From Cyclobacterium lianum (GTDB lineage Bacteria; Bacteroidota; Bacteroidia; Cytophagales; Cyclobacteriaceae), in NCBI RefSeq assembly GCF_900143075.1, contig NZ_FRCY01000010.1, positions 120,791 through 184,790 of the forward strand: 64,000 nt of DNA, in the 5' to 3' direction. The position numbers and the translations under genes were made by a program. This document shows, piece after piece, positions 28,212 through 37,385 of this stretch (the first letter of the stretch is position 1; every line of letters starts with the position of its first letter). Below the pieces are notes generated by a model that searched no databases, was not told where the DNA came from, and saw nothing but the letters and a program-made list of their open reading frames with translations.

Positions 28212-28497
28212 GCTTCCATAGCTGGGGAAGAAGGGTAGTTATTTTTTCCCGGATAGCAGCAAGGGCGGTGTCCCGGTGTGTAAAAAAGCCGGCGTACCTC
28301 TCCGCTGTCCCGATGGAGGCGCAGAAATTTTTTTGAGATTTTGTCCTTTCTCAATGCGGGAATTTTCAATATCCTGATTCTATCGCTTTATTTTCGCTGG
28401 CAGATAGCCTGAAAATAGCATGTTCGCGCGAGAGTATTCGCGGTGCGGTGGTTTTTGGATTTGACCAGTCCTTTAGCGCAAAAACCCCCAAAAATGC

Positions 28498-29499
28498 TTA
28501 CCTATCTTCAAAACGGGTCCTGAGCTTACCAGGTAAATAACCCATAGTTCTCTTAAAGGCGGCAGTAAAGTGCTGCGGATTGGAATAACCAACTTCATAC
28601 GCTGCCTGTGTTATTGATATTCCATCCTCAACAATCATTTTTCTAGCTTCCTCCATTCTTAATCCGGTAATATACTTAAAAATGGTAGATCCGTAAATTT
28701 TTTTGAAATCCCGTTTAAGTTTGGTAGCATTGAATCCAGCAATTGCCGCTAATTCTATAATGTTAAGTGAATGCTTCAGGTTTTTTCTGATATATCCCTC
28801 TAGCTTCACTAGGGTTAGATAATCTTCCTCCGGAATCCTAACATCTGATTTTTGACCACCAGGGATCTGTTTTGCCAATAGGAAATCAATCAGCAATGCC
28901 GTTAGTTTACTTTCCAGGTACCTTTTCCGCACTTCGCCTGTGTAAGGGCAGGATATGATTTCATTGATTTTATTGATCAAAGGCGGAGGTATAGGTCTAC
29001 TTTTCTCCCAGAGAACAAATGGTTTTGATAAAGAGATCGAGCCATACAATTTAACAAACGCCTCTTTGAATTCAGGGTACAACGTGTGCCGTTCATAATC
29101 AGGAGCAACATATATCTCAAGAAATTTAGTTTTCTTATCAGTAAACACCTCCGTTCCCGCAGGTTTGGGTAGATAATACATGTTGCAATGCCCATCAGGA
29201 ATATAAATTGAAGCTTCATTCGCTTGTTGCGATTCATAAGTATATGTCCCTTCCAGTGAAAAGTGAAATTTTAAAAGGGGACAATCACCTGATACTCCCA
29301 TTTCGAACCTTTCTGAGGCAGCGGAGACTTCATTGGAAAATGTGGAACCTGATACCAGCACTTTGCCTTCCTTCTGTTGTATTTCGACAATACCAAATTG
29401 AACGGAATTTTCAATAAATGAATCCCGGAAAAACGTGTCAATGCTGATGTTCCTGCTTAGGTAGGAAATGTTATCCTGATTTTCAAGTCTCCAATCCAT
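28498..29499 (-). CDS. AraC family transcriptional regulator (PchR-like)
   Basis: A 333-residue regulator: an N-terminal ligand-binding region and a C-terminal AraC DNA-binding domain (about 235-330) with two helix-turn-helices, NIIELAAIAGFNATKLKRDFKKIYG and ITQAAYEVGYSNPQHFTAAFKRTMGYLPG. PchR-type AraC proteins activate siderophore receptor genes when the ferric siderophore is present. It is divergent from the TonB receptor gene with about 120 bases between start codons and convergent with the PepSY gene, so control of one or both is likely but is inferred from position. Confidence 0.85.
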   Translation of the reverse strand: MDWRLENQDNISYLSRNISIDTFFRDSFIENSVQFGIVEIQQKEGKVLVSGSTFSNEVSAASERFEMGVSGDCPLLKFHFSLEGTYTYESQQANEASIYIPDGHCNMYYLPKPAGTEVFTDKKTKFLEIYVAPDYERHTLYPEFKEAFVKLYGSISLSKPFVLWEKSRPIPPPLINKINEIISCPYTGEVRKRYLESKLTALLIDFLLAKQIPGGQKSDVRIPEEDYLTLVKLEGYIRKNLKHSLNIIELAAIAGFNATKLKRDFKKIYGSTIFKYITGLRMEEARKMIVEDGISITQAAYEVGYSNPQHFTAAFKRTMGYLPGKLRTRFEDR

Positions 29500-29536
29500 T
29501 GCTTCCTTTTGCGTATATAAAAGTTCTTTTTGCGTC

Positions 29537-29566
29537 TTCGCTGAACAAATTCTTCAACTACCTTTG
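29537..29566 (+). promoter_or_regulatory. Promoter of the TonB receptor operon
   Basis: TTC at 29537-29539, a 19-base spacer, then TACCTTTG at 29559-29566, an exact TAnnTTTG. The -33 part differs from TTG by one base. Transcription would begin near 29573, which rules out the in-frame start at 29564 and supports the ATG at 29621. Confidence 0.6.
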
Positions 29567-29579
29567 CAAATATATTTAT

Positions 29580-29594
29580 TTAGACTTAATCTTA
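29580..29594. promoter_or_regulatory. Fur-box-like inverted repeat at the TonB receptor promoter
   Basis: TTAGACT-T-AATCTTA keeps 5 of 7 base pairs of the perfect palindrome at 26779-26793 and differs from it at two positions. It lies directly after the predicted transcription start, a position where a bound repressor would block transcription. Confidence 0.5.
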
Positions 29595-29620
29595 ATAATC
29601 GAGAGGCAATTTTAATAAAA

Positions 29621-32029
29621 ATGAAAGCGATTTTTACCGCCTTATTACTGCTGGTTTTATTGCCCGCCAATGCTCAGGAAGCATTCGGCACCCTATCTGG
29701 TACAGTAAAAATTGCTTCAGGAGAGGCTTTGCCCTATGCCACGGTTTTCATTGAAGACATAGACCGTGGTGTACTGACAGATGAACTCGGATCCTTTTCC
29801 TTCAGTAATGTGCCCTTAGGAAAGCATCGCCTTGTCGTTTCACATATAGGTTTTGAGCCTGATTTTAAATCCATTGAAATCCATAGTGGCTCCATAAAGG
29901 CCGAGATCGGCTTTACCCTGGAGGAATCCGAAGATACCCTCAATGAAGTAATTGTCAGAGGCAAGACAAGTGCGACTGAACTGGAGACAGAGGGCTTTGC
30001 CGTAAATGTTATAGATACGAAGCAAGCAAGTCTGCGAAACATTCAAACGAATGAATTATTAAATACGACGGTAGGAGTTAAAATTCGCCAGAATGGTGGT
30101 TTAGGTGCTGATGTAAATTACATGCTAAATGGATTGTCGGGAAGTGCTGTACGAATTTTTATTGACGGAATCCCCATATCAGCCTATGGCAACTCATTTA
30201 ACTTGAACAGTATTCCTCCCGCTATGATCAAGCAAATTGAGGTGTACAAAGGGGTAGTACCTGGTCATTTGGCAGATGATGCCCTGGGAGGGGCCATTAA
30301 TATTGTGCTTCAAAATGCTACCCAATCAAATGTTAATGCTTCAGTTTCCTACGGGTCGTTTAATACGATGCAATCCAGTGTCAATGGCATGTACCGCTTT
30401 AAAAAGTCCGGACTTACAGTTAAGGGCTCCCTTTTTCACAATTACTCTGACAATGATTATAAAGTTTCCGGTAGAAGTATAGTGGTCACGGGCATAGGAG
30501 GCGTACAAACGCCTGTTACAGCCAGAAGGTTTAACGATGCCTATAGATCTACCGGGGGTATGGTCCAGATTGGATATACCGATGTGAAATGGGCAGACCG
30601 GTTTTTAGTTGGTTTTACAGGTTCCAATGATTATAAAGAAGTTCAGCACGGGGCTTTTATGACCATTATGCCCTATAAAGGCAGGTTTCTCGAATCGGAT
30701 GCGATGCTGGCGAATCTGGCTTTTCAAAAGAAAGGGCTTTTAACCAAAGGGCTGGATTTAAATGTAACTGGCCTCGCCGGCAAAAGAAACCGAATCGTAA
30801 GCGATACCCAGCCCTGGGCCTATAACTGGAATGGGGAAAGAGCGATTGACTTTAGGGGCAATGAATACATGTATTCATGGAAGTCCCAACAGGAAGGCGG
30901 CCCAACTTTGGCTAAAATCAACAGAAACGTAGCCTCCATCAGGACAGGATTATCTTATTCCATCAACAATCATCACAAAGTATTGCTCAATCACGTTTAT
31001 AGCGGAATAGATAGAGTTGATACAGACGAGCTCAGGTCCTTACTGGAGAATTCATTTCGAGGGACGAGGGATTTACAAAAAAACATTGTTTCTGCAACCT
31101 ATGAACTAACCGGTCTGGATGATAAACTCAGGGCCAATGTCTTTGGAAAATACTACCAACAGCTGACGGTAAATACAGATCCTGAAATCAATGAAGCAAG
31201 CAATGAAATCGAAGATGATATTACCAGCGCAAATATTAAAAATGAAGGCTATGGAGCTACTGTTTCCTATGCAGTATTCCCTACGCTGACAGTTTTAGCT
31301 TCTGCGGAAAAGGCTATCAGATTGCCCAATGAGAGTGAAGTCTTCGGTAACGATGGGGATAATGTGGTAGCAAATCCAGGCATCAGGCCAGAACTTAGCA
31401 ACAACTACAACCTGGGGTTTCGTTTGGGAACAATCAGCCTGCACCAGCATGATTTTACAATTTCTACCAATCTTTTCACGCGAAATATCAGGGACAGAAT
31501 TGGATTACCTATTGAAACTTCATTGAATATTAACGATGAAACCATCCTGTATGAGAACCAGGGGAATGGCACATCCCAAGGATTTGATGCCCAATTGGAC
31601 TACATCAACAACAACAATTTTGGACTCAATTTTAATATCTCGCGTTTTGATTTGAAAGTTGTAAACCGGGGTGTCGAAATAGACGTGCCGAATACTCCTT
31701 TCTTCACAATGAATGGTGGCCTACGCTATTCCTTTAAAGGGTTAATTCAAAAAAATTCGCAATTAAACCTTTTTTATAGCATGTACTTTACGGACGAGTT
31801 TTCATATCTGGTGCCTCAAGGATCAAATACGGTGGGCGATGAGTTTTTTTCCGTTCCCCAACAAGTCGCTCAGGATTTAGGGCTTAGTTACGTCTTCCCC
31901 GCTAATAAATTGGTATTGAGTTTTGACATCAAAAATCTATTTGATGAACGCTTATTTGACAACATGTCTGTACAGAAACCAGGAAGGGCCTTTTACCTGA
32001 AATTAAACTATAGTATCAATGACTACTAA
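29621..32029 (+). CDS. TonB-dependent outer-membrane receptor (siderophore/iron type, XusA-like)
   Basis: An 802-residue outer-membrane transporter from the ATG at 29621. A signal peptide (1-18) is followed by a carboxypeptidase-regulatory-like domain (about 22-105, starting GTLSGTVKIASGEALPYATV), a TonB-box-like EDTLNEVIV, the plug (about 118-235, with GLSGSAVRIFIDGIPI and the VYKGVVPGHLADDALGGAINIVL motif), and a 22-strand-type barrel ending with an aromatic terminal strand (LKLNYSINDY). It takes up large ligands such as ferric siderophores with energy from TonB. Not a SusC: no SusD partner follows; instead a DUF4374 lipoprotein does. Ligand is inferred from neighbours. Confidence 0.87.
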   Translation: MKAIFTALLLLVLLPANAQEAFGTLSGTVKIASGEALPYATVFIEDIDRGVLTDELGSFSFSNVPLGKHRLVVSHIGFEPDFKSIEIHSGSIKAEIGFTLEESEDTLNEVIVRGKTSATELETEGFAVNVIDTKQASLRNIQTNELLNTTVGVKIRQNGGLGADVNYMLNGLSGSAVRIFIDGIPISAYGNSFNLNSIPPAMIKQIEVYKGVVPGHLADDALGGAINIVLQNATQSNVNASVSYGSFNTMQSSVNGMYRFKKSGLTVKGSLFHNYSDNDYKVSGRSIVVTGIGGVQTPVTARRFNDAYRSTGGMVQIGYTDVKWADRFLVGFTGSNDYKEVQHGAFMTIMPYKGRFLESDAMLANLAFQKKGLLTKGLDLNVTGLAGKRNRIVSDTQPWAYNWNGERAIDFRGNEYMYSWKSQQEGGPTLAKINRNVASIRTGLSYSINNHHKVLLNHVYSGIDRVDTDELRSLLENSFRGTRDLQKNIVSATYELTGLDDKLRANVFGKYYQQLTVNTDPEINEASNEIEDDITSANIKNEGYGATVSYAVFPTLTVLASAEKAIRLPNESEVFGNDGDNVVANPGIRPELSNNYNLGFRLGTISLHQHDFTISTNLFTRNIRDRIGLPIETSLNINDETILYENQGNGTSQGFDAQLDYINNNNFGLNFNISRFDLKVVNRGVEIDVPNTPFFTMNGGLRYSFKGLIQKNSQLNLFYSMYFTDEFSYLVPQGSNTVGDEFFSVPQQVAQDLGLSYVFPANKLVLSFDIKNLFDERLFDNMSVQKPGRAFYLKLNYSINDY

Positions 32030-32048
32030 ACTATTAAATAAATTTTCA

Positions 32049-33413
32049 ATGAAACGAAGCATTATTAATTTTAAATCATTCACGACTATATTATTGACCG
32101 GCGGGCTATTGCTTGCCTGTACCGAAGATCCTGTTCCAGATCCTGTTCCAGATCCAGATCCTGACGCAGAAAACAGATGGATCACGGTAGCTGCAGCCAG
32201 AATGGGAAGCAACCCTGGTGATGGAAATGGTGGTACTTTGATTTATTCGATTAGCAGCGAAGAAGCAAAAAATCCGATGGTGTCCATAGCACCTTTTGAT
32301 AATGGTTTTATCGTGCCCTCAAACCGTACTGCCAGATTGCAATCTTCAGAGGACGGGAATACCATATTCAATATTAGCTATGCAGGAGATACTGGCGGGA
32401 ACTATACGAAGTATTCAGTGGAAGGAGGACAAAATTTCACACCAATAGGTACGGAGGTTAGCATTGCGCCATACGTAGGTTCTGCTCCCAGATGGATAAA
32501 ACTGTTTGACGGAGACCAAACCGGATCAGCTGTATATGTAGACACCGAACACCAATTTGATGACAACAGCACTCCCGAAGATGCATCAGACGATACCTAT
32601 ATCCGAACTGAGGCAACCATGGGGGTAGTGACATTGGATTTGGAGAATTCCCTGATAAAAGAATTTCAGGAAAGTTCGCTGGCCCTTAGTGAGGAGGAGG
32701 AAGCGAACGGATACTATATTTCAAGAATTGATATGCCGACGTTAAATTCGGCTGGAGATAAATTATACATCGGAGCACGTTTGAGTAAGATTGACCCAGC
32801 TACAGGCGAATCTGATAATGATGGGGAAGTTTTGGGCGCTAAGACCATTGTATTAGACTACCCCTCATTATTAAATCCGACAGTAATCACGTCTTCCGTA
32901 GGACGGGGCAATACTAATGGTTATCGGAGTATCAATGCTTTTGAATATGACGGAAGTGTTTATCAGGCAAACCAGGGAGACCCGCAGGGTTCCCACATCT
33001 TGAAAATTGATGCGAACAACCAATATGATGATTCTTATGTGTTTAATTTGGACGATGCCCTGGGGATAGAGGATGCTTACATTTTAGCCTGGAGGCCTGC
33101 TGAAAATGGAAAAGCCGTGGTTGCCTACAGAGATGCTGGTTCTGAAGAAGGAGTGGCGGGAGCTCAGGGTTATTTTGCTTTGGTAGATCTAAACGAACGG
33201 ACCGCTATTAAGATTGATAATATTCCTTACGAAGCAGATTTTTACCTTTTTCAGTACCAAGGGTTTGTGGTGGATGGAACGGATATTTATCTTACACAAG
33301 CTCCTGTCGGGAAAAACGGAAACATCTATATTGTAGATACTGAAACGGGTGATGTTACCAAGGGAGCTGAGCTGATAAACACGGAAGGCAGCCATTTTAT
33401 CGGCGTTTTTTAG
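32049..33413 (+). CDS. DUF4374 surface lipoprotein (XusB-like)
   Basis: A 454-residue lipoprotein: start at ATG 32049 gives a signal ending in lipobox LLLAC, followed by a Pro/Asp-rich linker (DPVPDPVPDPDPD) and a long DUF4374-like domain, likely a beta-propeller. The frame also opens at 32019, overlapping the receptor stop by 11 bases, but the later ATG gives a normal signal peptide. In Bacteroides thetaiotaomicron the xenosiderophore system XusABC pairs a TonB receptor with a surface lipoprotein and a PepSY protein; this gene holds the lipoprotein position. Co-transcribed with the receptor. Family call is fairly firm; siderophore capture is inferred. Confidence 0.78.
   Translation: MKRSIINFKSFTTILLTGGLLLACTEDPVPDPVPDPDPDAENRWITVAAARMGSNPGDGNGGTLIYSISSEEAKNPMVSIAPFDNGFIVPSNRTARLQSSEDGNTIFNISYAGDTGGNYTKYSVEGGQNFTPIGTEVSIAPYVGSAPRWIKLFDGDQTGSAVYVDTEHQFDDNSTPEDASDDTYIRTEATMGVVTLDLENSLIKEFQESSLALSEEEEANGYYISRIDMPTLNSAGDKLYIGARLSKIDPATGESDNDGEVLGAKTIVLDYPSLLNPTVITSSVGRGNTNGYRSINAFEYDGSVYQANQGDPQGSHILKIDANNQYDDSYVFNLDDALGIEDAYILAWRPAENGKAVVAYRDAGSEEGVAGAQGYFALVDLNERTAIKIDNIPYEADFYLFQYQGFVVDGTDIYLTQAPVGKNGNIYIVDTETGDVTKGAELINTEGSHFIGVF
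32127..32162 (+). repeat. Short tandem repeat in the lipoprotein linker
   Basis: GATCCTGTTCCA occurs twice in tandem (32127-32138, 32139-32150), then two degenerate hexamers GATCCA and GATCCT. It encodes the repeated PVPD linker just after the lipid-anchored Cys. Copy changes would alter linker length in frame. Confidence 0.8.
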
Positions 33414-33802
33414 TCTCTAGAGAACATTCCCAAAAATTGTCAGAGATTGTCGATAGAAGAAATCGGTGATAGGCGCATGGAATCGGCTTCACGCATTCCT
33501 GACGGTTTTTTTACTTAGAGGTGAACTTAATCGAAAAGGGGAGATAAATGCAATTTCCGGGAATTGATTCTACTTTCTGCTGAGCGCTGTGTTGGCTTCA
33601 AAAAACCGTTGTCGCGATCTGAGTTTCGGCAACGGTTTTAATCTACTACCAAACATATAAAATCGATACGAAAGCCATCAGCAATTCACAGGAAATGGAT
33701 CAATTAGTCAATAAGCTATAATGACCTGGATGATGTACCACAAAAATCAGGGAAATATGCATTCGAGTCTGCCGAATCTTTCGGTTTCCTTCTGGAGAAG
33801 TT
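33414..33802. other. Intergenic region after the iron locus
   Basis: No supported gene. It holds the terminator-like hairpin at 33602-33639 about 190 bases past the DUF4374 stop; the intervening stretch has no recognisable motif. It separates the rightward iron operon from the leftward DUF2064 gene. Confidence 0.6.
33602..33639. terminator. Hairpin terminator downstream of the DUF4374 gene
   Basis: AAAACCGTTGTCG pairs with CGGCAACGGTTTT (13 bp with one G-T wobble) around a 12-base loop. A and T runs at the two ends suit termination in both directions, although the T-run is short. Confidence 0.65.
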
Positions 33803-34402
33803 TTAAAACTGCTCCAGAATCTCCTTTAATTTTCCCAAATCCTCATACCGGTCCACATCGTTCAGGGTTTCCAGCAGCCCGCAGGACAAGCCATCACTCT
33901 GGGCATTTTTAAGGGTTGCCTCAAATACTGACGACGTGCTCCATGCAATCCCCTGAAACAGACCGGGGAAATACTTCCTCATTCCAAGCAGATAGTAGCC
34001 ACCGTCCCTGGCCGGACCGATGACGATATCCTTTTTGTCAAGTGAACTATAAGCCTGGTATAAGTGCTTGCTCTCCAGCTCCAGGCAATCCGTGCCGATC
34101 ACCAGAACCTGTTCAAAGCCTTTTTTAAAAACCTCCTGAAACGCTCTGGACATCCTCTCACCCAGATCAATTCCCTGCTGTTTTTGGAACCAATACCCAA
34201 GTTTTGGATACTCCTCTGTGGTAATGGGCCCCTGATAATAGACAAAAATAACCGCATTTAAGGCCTGGACCTGCCGGTGGGTGTGCCTGACCAGACAAGC
34301 GTAGATATTGGCCGCTTTTGATGCTCCGATTGTTGCCGCTAATCTTGTTTTAACCTTTCCGGGTTCAGGATATTTTTGAAATACAATAATGGCTTTTTTC
34401 AA
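33803..34402 (-). CDS. TIGR04282/DUF2064 family glycosyltransferase-like protein
   Basis: A 199-residue protein with the GT-A-like nucleotidyl/glycosyltransferase fold of the TIGR04282 family: N-terminal VFQKYPEPGKVKTRLAATIG, the acidic metal-site-like VIGTDCLEL, and the RDGGYYLLG motif. Relatives are annotated as glycosyltransferases, some in arsenosugar gene sets, but activity is not shown for most. No arsenic genes are nearby. No signal peptide. Neighbours do not suggest a pathway. Confidence 0.82.
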   Translation of the reverse strand: MKKAIIVFQKYPEPGKVKTRLAATIGASKAANIYACLVRHTHRQVQALNAVIFVYYQGPITTEEYPKLGYWFQKQQGIDLGERMSRAFQEVFKKGFEQVLVIGTDCLELESKHLYQAYSSLDKKDIVIGPARDGGYYLLGMRKYFPGLFQGIAWSTSSVFEATLKNAQSDGLSCGLLETLNDVDRYEDLGKLKEILEQF

Positions 34403-34561
34403 CTAATGATAATTTGATTTATACATGCGAGATAGGCATCCTGATGAGGCCGGTCGGACAGTAATCTTTGACCATCAGAATAATCATTGCCCTTTATGTG
34501 AAAATGATAACGATCGTTTCGATTTCATAAAGGTATTAAATTAACCAAAAAATTTAGGCAA

Positions 34562-34588
34562 TAAAAAACCGGGGTCATTGACCACCGG
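34562..34588 (-). terminator. Terminator after the Spy-like gene
   Basis: On the minus strand CCGG-T-GGTC, loop AAT, GACC-CCGG forms an 8-bp stem with one bulged T and is followed by six T residues. It lies about 50 bases past the stop of the leftward gene at 34641. Confidence 0.7.
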
Positions 34589-34640
34589 CATTTTATCCAT
34601 TAATTAAACCCAAAAATAGATTGCAGTCAATCTATACTCT

Positions 34641-35066
34641 TTAACCGGCATGGTTGGCTCCCCGAGTACCCCGGTTCATCATTCGTTTGCCCGGTTGTCT
34701 GTGACCTTGCTTTATCCTTTGGCGGCCTTCCTGCCGCATTGCTTCCCATTTTTCCTGCTGTTCCGGAGTAAGGATTTCGTTAATTTTTGTCGCATGGGCT
34801 TCTCGTTCGGCTTTCATTTCCTCCCTTCTGCTAGCCATAGCGGCTTTCCTTTCCTCCATTTCATTTTTCCTTTTCAGGGCCTGTTCCAGGTGAGCGGCAT
34901 ATATGGCCTTCTTTTGCTCCTCATCGAGCTCGAGTTTTTCGGCCATTCTTTCAGTCATCTTTTCGGCCATGGCTTCCGGGGACCAATCCCTGTCAGGCTC
35001 CCGCTGCGCATTTACCTGAACGAGCGTAATCAGCATCAGCGCGGTAATCATTAGTAGCTTTTTCAT
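34641..35066 (-). CDS. Spy/DUF4890-like periplasmic helical protein
   Basis: A 141-residue exported protein from ATG 35066 (signal peptide ends VNAQ). The frame is open to 35141, but that would bury the signal. The mature chain is charged and helical with repeated Met/Glu/Arg patterns (MAEKMTERMAEKLELDEEQKKAI) and an LTPEQQEKW motif, as in the LTXXQ/Spy-CpxP group and Bacteroidota DUF4890 proteins. The basic tail is Gly/Arg-rich. Spy proteins are periplasmic chaperones or stress sensors; that role is only suggested here. Confidence 0.75.
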   Translation of the reverse strand: MKKLLMITALMLITLVQVNAQREPDRDWSPEAMAEKMTERMAEKLELDEEQKKAIYAAHLEQALKRKNEMEERKAAMASRREEMKAEREAHATKINEILTPEQQEKWEAMRQEGRQRIKQGHRQPGKRMMNRGTRGANHAG

Positions 35067-35155
35067 TTGCTGTATAACAATTGGTTTATATGGCTTAGAC
35101 CGGCGCAGCGGTTCAGGGTTTAATGGCAGCAATGTTAACATTTGTTAAAAGCCGT

Positions 35156-36505
35156 TTATTTTTTGCTGGTCTCCACCAATTTTTCCCGGTCTTTAGGTTT
35201 CACATAGGTCGGGCGTATCAGTAAGCGAAGGGAAGGGTCAAAGGACAGGTAATTCCAGGCCCAATCCAAAAAGATAAAAATCCTGTTTTTCACCCCTACG
35301 ATAGCCATTAGGTGGACAAAGAGCCAGGTCAACCATGCCATGATCCCCTGAAACTTCAGAAAAGGCAATTCTACTACAGCCAGGCGGCGACCCACAGTTG
35401 CCATGCTGCCCAGATCTCTGTAGGCAAAGGGATTTGGACTTCTGCCTTTAGATTTCAGGATAAAGTTTTTGGCAAGATTGGTGGCCTGCTGTATGGCTAC
35501 CTGAGCTACTTGCGGATGTCCCTTCGGGAAGGAGTCGGTTTGTTGAAGGCACAGATCTCCCAAAGCATATATATTGTCACTTCCCACCAGTTTGTTTTGC
35601 CGGTCTACCAGTAGACGGCCGTTTTTGAAGATTTGGTTTTCCAGCAAGCCCTCAATGCCATTGGGCTTGATTCCGGCAGCCCATAGCAGTGTTTGCGTTT
35701 TTACCACGGTATTACCATTGACCGTCACATGTAAGCCATCGTAGTCTTCTACAGCAGTGTCCAACATGACCTCAACCCTGAGTTTTGTCAGGTAGTCTTT
35801 GGCCCTTTCTCCCGAGGTAGCAGACATTCCAGGCAAGAGGCGGCCGCCAGCTTCCATCAGGACTACCTTCATGTTGTTAAAATTGAGCTGAGGATAATCC
35901 TTAGGAAAAACCTTATTGCGCAATTCAGCCATCGCCCCGGCCAGCTCCACCCCCGTAGGGCCCCCGCCGACGATTACCACGTTCATCAGGGCTTTTCTTT
36001 CTTCCAGATCTGGTATATTGATGGCACGCTCGTAATTGGAAATAATTTTATTTCGGATAAACAGCGCCTCAGAAACAGATTTCATGGGAATGCTGTTTTC
36101 CATTATGTTCAATTGACCAAAGTAATTGGTGTCTGCGCCCATGGCCAGTACCAAATAATCATAGTTCAGAAAACCGATATTTGTGTAAACCCGGTTTTGA
36201 TTCTGGTCGATTTTCTTTGCCTCGGCCAGTCTGAAGGTCACGTTTGGCGTGTTGTGAAAAATTTTTCTTAGCGGAAAAGAAATGGCACTGGGTTCCAGTC
36301 CGGCCGTTGCTACCTGGTAGAATAGGGGCTGAAACTGATGGTAGTTGTTTTTATCCAGCAGAATTACCTGAAAAGGCTTGTTTTTCAGAATCCTGGCCAG
36401 CTTCAGTCCGGCAAATCCTGCACCAATAACAACTATTCTTGGAAAAGGTAAATCCGGGAGATTCGGTATGGGATCGTGCATGGGTCTGCGCATTACATCA
36501 AACAC
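35156..36505 (-). CDS. Type II NADH dehydrogenase (NDH-2)
   Basis: A 449-residue flavoprotein that oxidises NADH and reduces membrane quinone without pumping protons. FAD-binding motif VVIGAGFAGLKLA is near residues 25-37, an NADH-binding VVIGGGPTGVELAGAMAE near 175-192, and the second FAD contact is ALGDLC after NIY. The hydrophobic C-terminal part (MAWLTWLFVHLMAIVGVKNRIFIFLDWAWNYL) supports membrane attachment and the NDH-2 call over other pyridine nucleotide oxidoreductases. Several in-frame Mets (36505, 36493, 36481) make the exact start uncertain. Confidence 0.88.
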   Translation of the reverse strand: MFDVMRRPMHDPIPNLPDLPFPRIVVIGAGFAGLKLARILKNKPFQVILLDKNNYHQFQPLFYQVATAGLEPSAISFPLRKIFHNTPNVTFRLAEAKKIDQNQNRVYTNIGFLNYDYLVLAMGADTNYFGQLNIMENSIPMKSVSEALFIRNKIISNYERAINIPDLEERKALMNVVIVGGGPTGVELAGAMAELRNKVFPKDYPQLNFNNMKVVLMEAGGRLLPGMSATSGERAKDYLTKLRVEVMLDTAVEDYDGLHVTVNGNTVVKTQTLLWAAGIKPNGIEGLLENQIFKNGRLLVDRQNKLVGSDNIYALGDLCLQQTDSFPKGHPQVAQVAIQQATNLAKNFILKSKGRSPNPFAYRDLGSMATVGRRLAVVELPFLKFQGIMAWLTWLFVHLMAIVGVKNRIFIFLDWAWNYLSFDPSLRLLIRPTYVKPKDREKLVETSKK

Positions 36506-36647
36506 TTTTCTTTAACGAAACAATTGGTTTAAGGTTTTAGTAATCGGTGAAAAATATTGGTTTTCCGGGAATGATGCTTTGTTTGCAGGATTGGTAGTCG
36601 GTATTCAAATTTTTAATTATTTTTACAAACCTGAAATAAAAAAATAT

Positions 36648-37355
36648 ATGGGAAGAGCATTTGAATTTAGGAAAGAAAGAAAATTCAAAAGATGGAGCAA
36701 GATGTCCAAGGTCTTTACCCGCCTGGGTAAAGAAATTGTAATGGCAGTAAAAGCAGGTGGCCCTGATCCTGGCAACAATGCCAAACTTCGGACTGTGATT
36801 CAAAATGCCAAGGGCGCATCCATGCCGAAAGATCGTATAGAGGCAGCCATTGCAAGAGCAAGCAACAAGGATGAAAAGGACTACGAAGAAGTCGTATATG
36901 AAGGATATGGGCCGCATGGTATCGCGGTGATCGCGGAGACCTCGACAGATAATATCAACAGGACAGTGGCCAACATCCGGCATTATTTTACGAAAGCCGG
37001 CGGATCACTTGGCACTACGGGTTCTGTAAGTTTTATGTTTGAGAGAAAAGCTGTCTTTCGTTTCACGAAGGGTGATTGGGATTTGGAAGAGCTGGAGCTC
37101 GACCTGATTGATTTTGGGCTGGATGACATTGATGAGAATGAAGGAGAGATATTTGTATACACAGCTTTCGAAGATTTCGGCAATATGCAAAAAGCTCTGG
37201 AGGATAAGGGCATTGAAATCATCAGTGCTGACATGCAGCGGTTTCCCATGTCCACTACAGAAGTGACACCAGAACAGGAAGAGGATATCAATAAAATGAT
37301 TGAGCGGATGGAGGAAGATGACGACGTGAACCAGGTGTACCACAACATGGCCTGA
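36648..37355 (+). CDS. YebC/PmpR family protein
   Basis: A 235-residue cytoplasmic protein of the YebC family, with roles described in transcription regulation and, more recently, in helping ribosomes through difficult sequences. Start is placed at ATG 36648, giving MGRAFEFRKERK, the family's usual N-terminus; the upstream frame to 36579 is not family-like. Motifs: KAGGPDPGNNAKLRTVIQNAKGASMPKDRIEAAI and YEGYGPHGIAVIAETSTDN, then GSVSFMF. Complete. It precedes a DUF84 NTPase by 30 bases. Confidence 0.92.
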   Translation: MGRAFEFRKERKFKRWSKMSKVFTRLGKEIVMAVKAGGPDPGNNAKLRTVIQNAKGASMPKDRIEAAIARASNKDEKDYEEVVYEGYGPHGIAVIAETSTDNINRTVANIRHYFTKAGGSLGTTGSVSFMFERKAVFRFTKGDWDLEELELDLIDFGLDDIDENEGEIFVYTAFEDFGNMQKALEDKGIEIISADMQRFPMSTTEVTPEQEEDINKMIERMEEDDDVNQVYHNMA

Positions 37356-37385
37356 TACCAAATATTTTCAACTTTAATTCATCAA

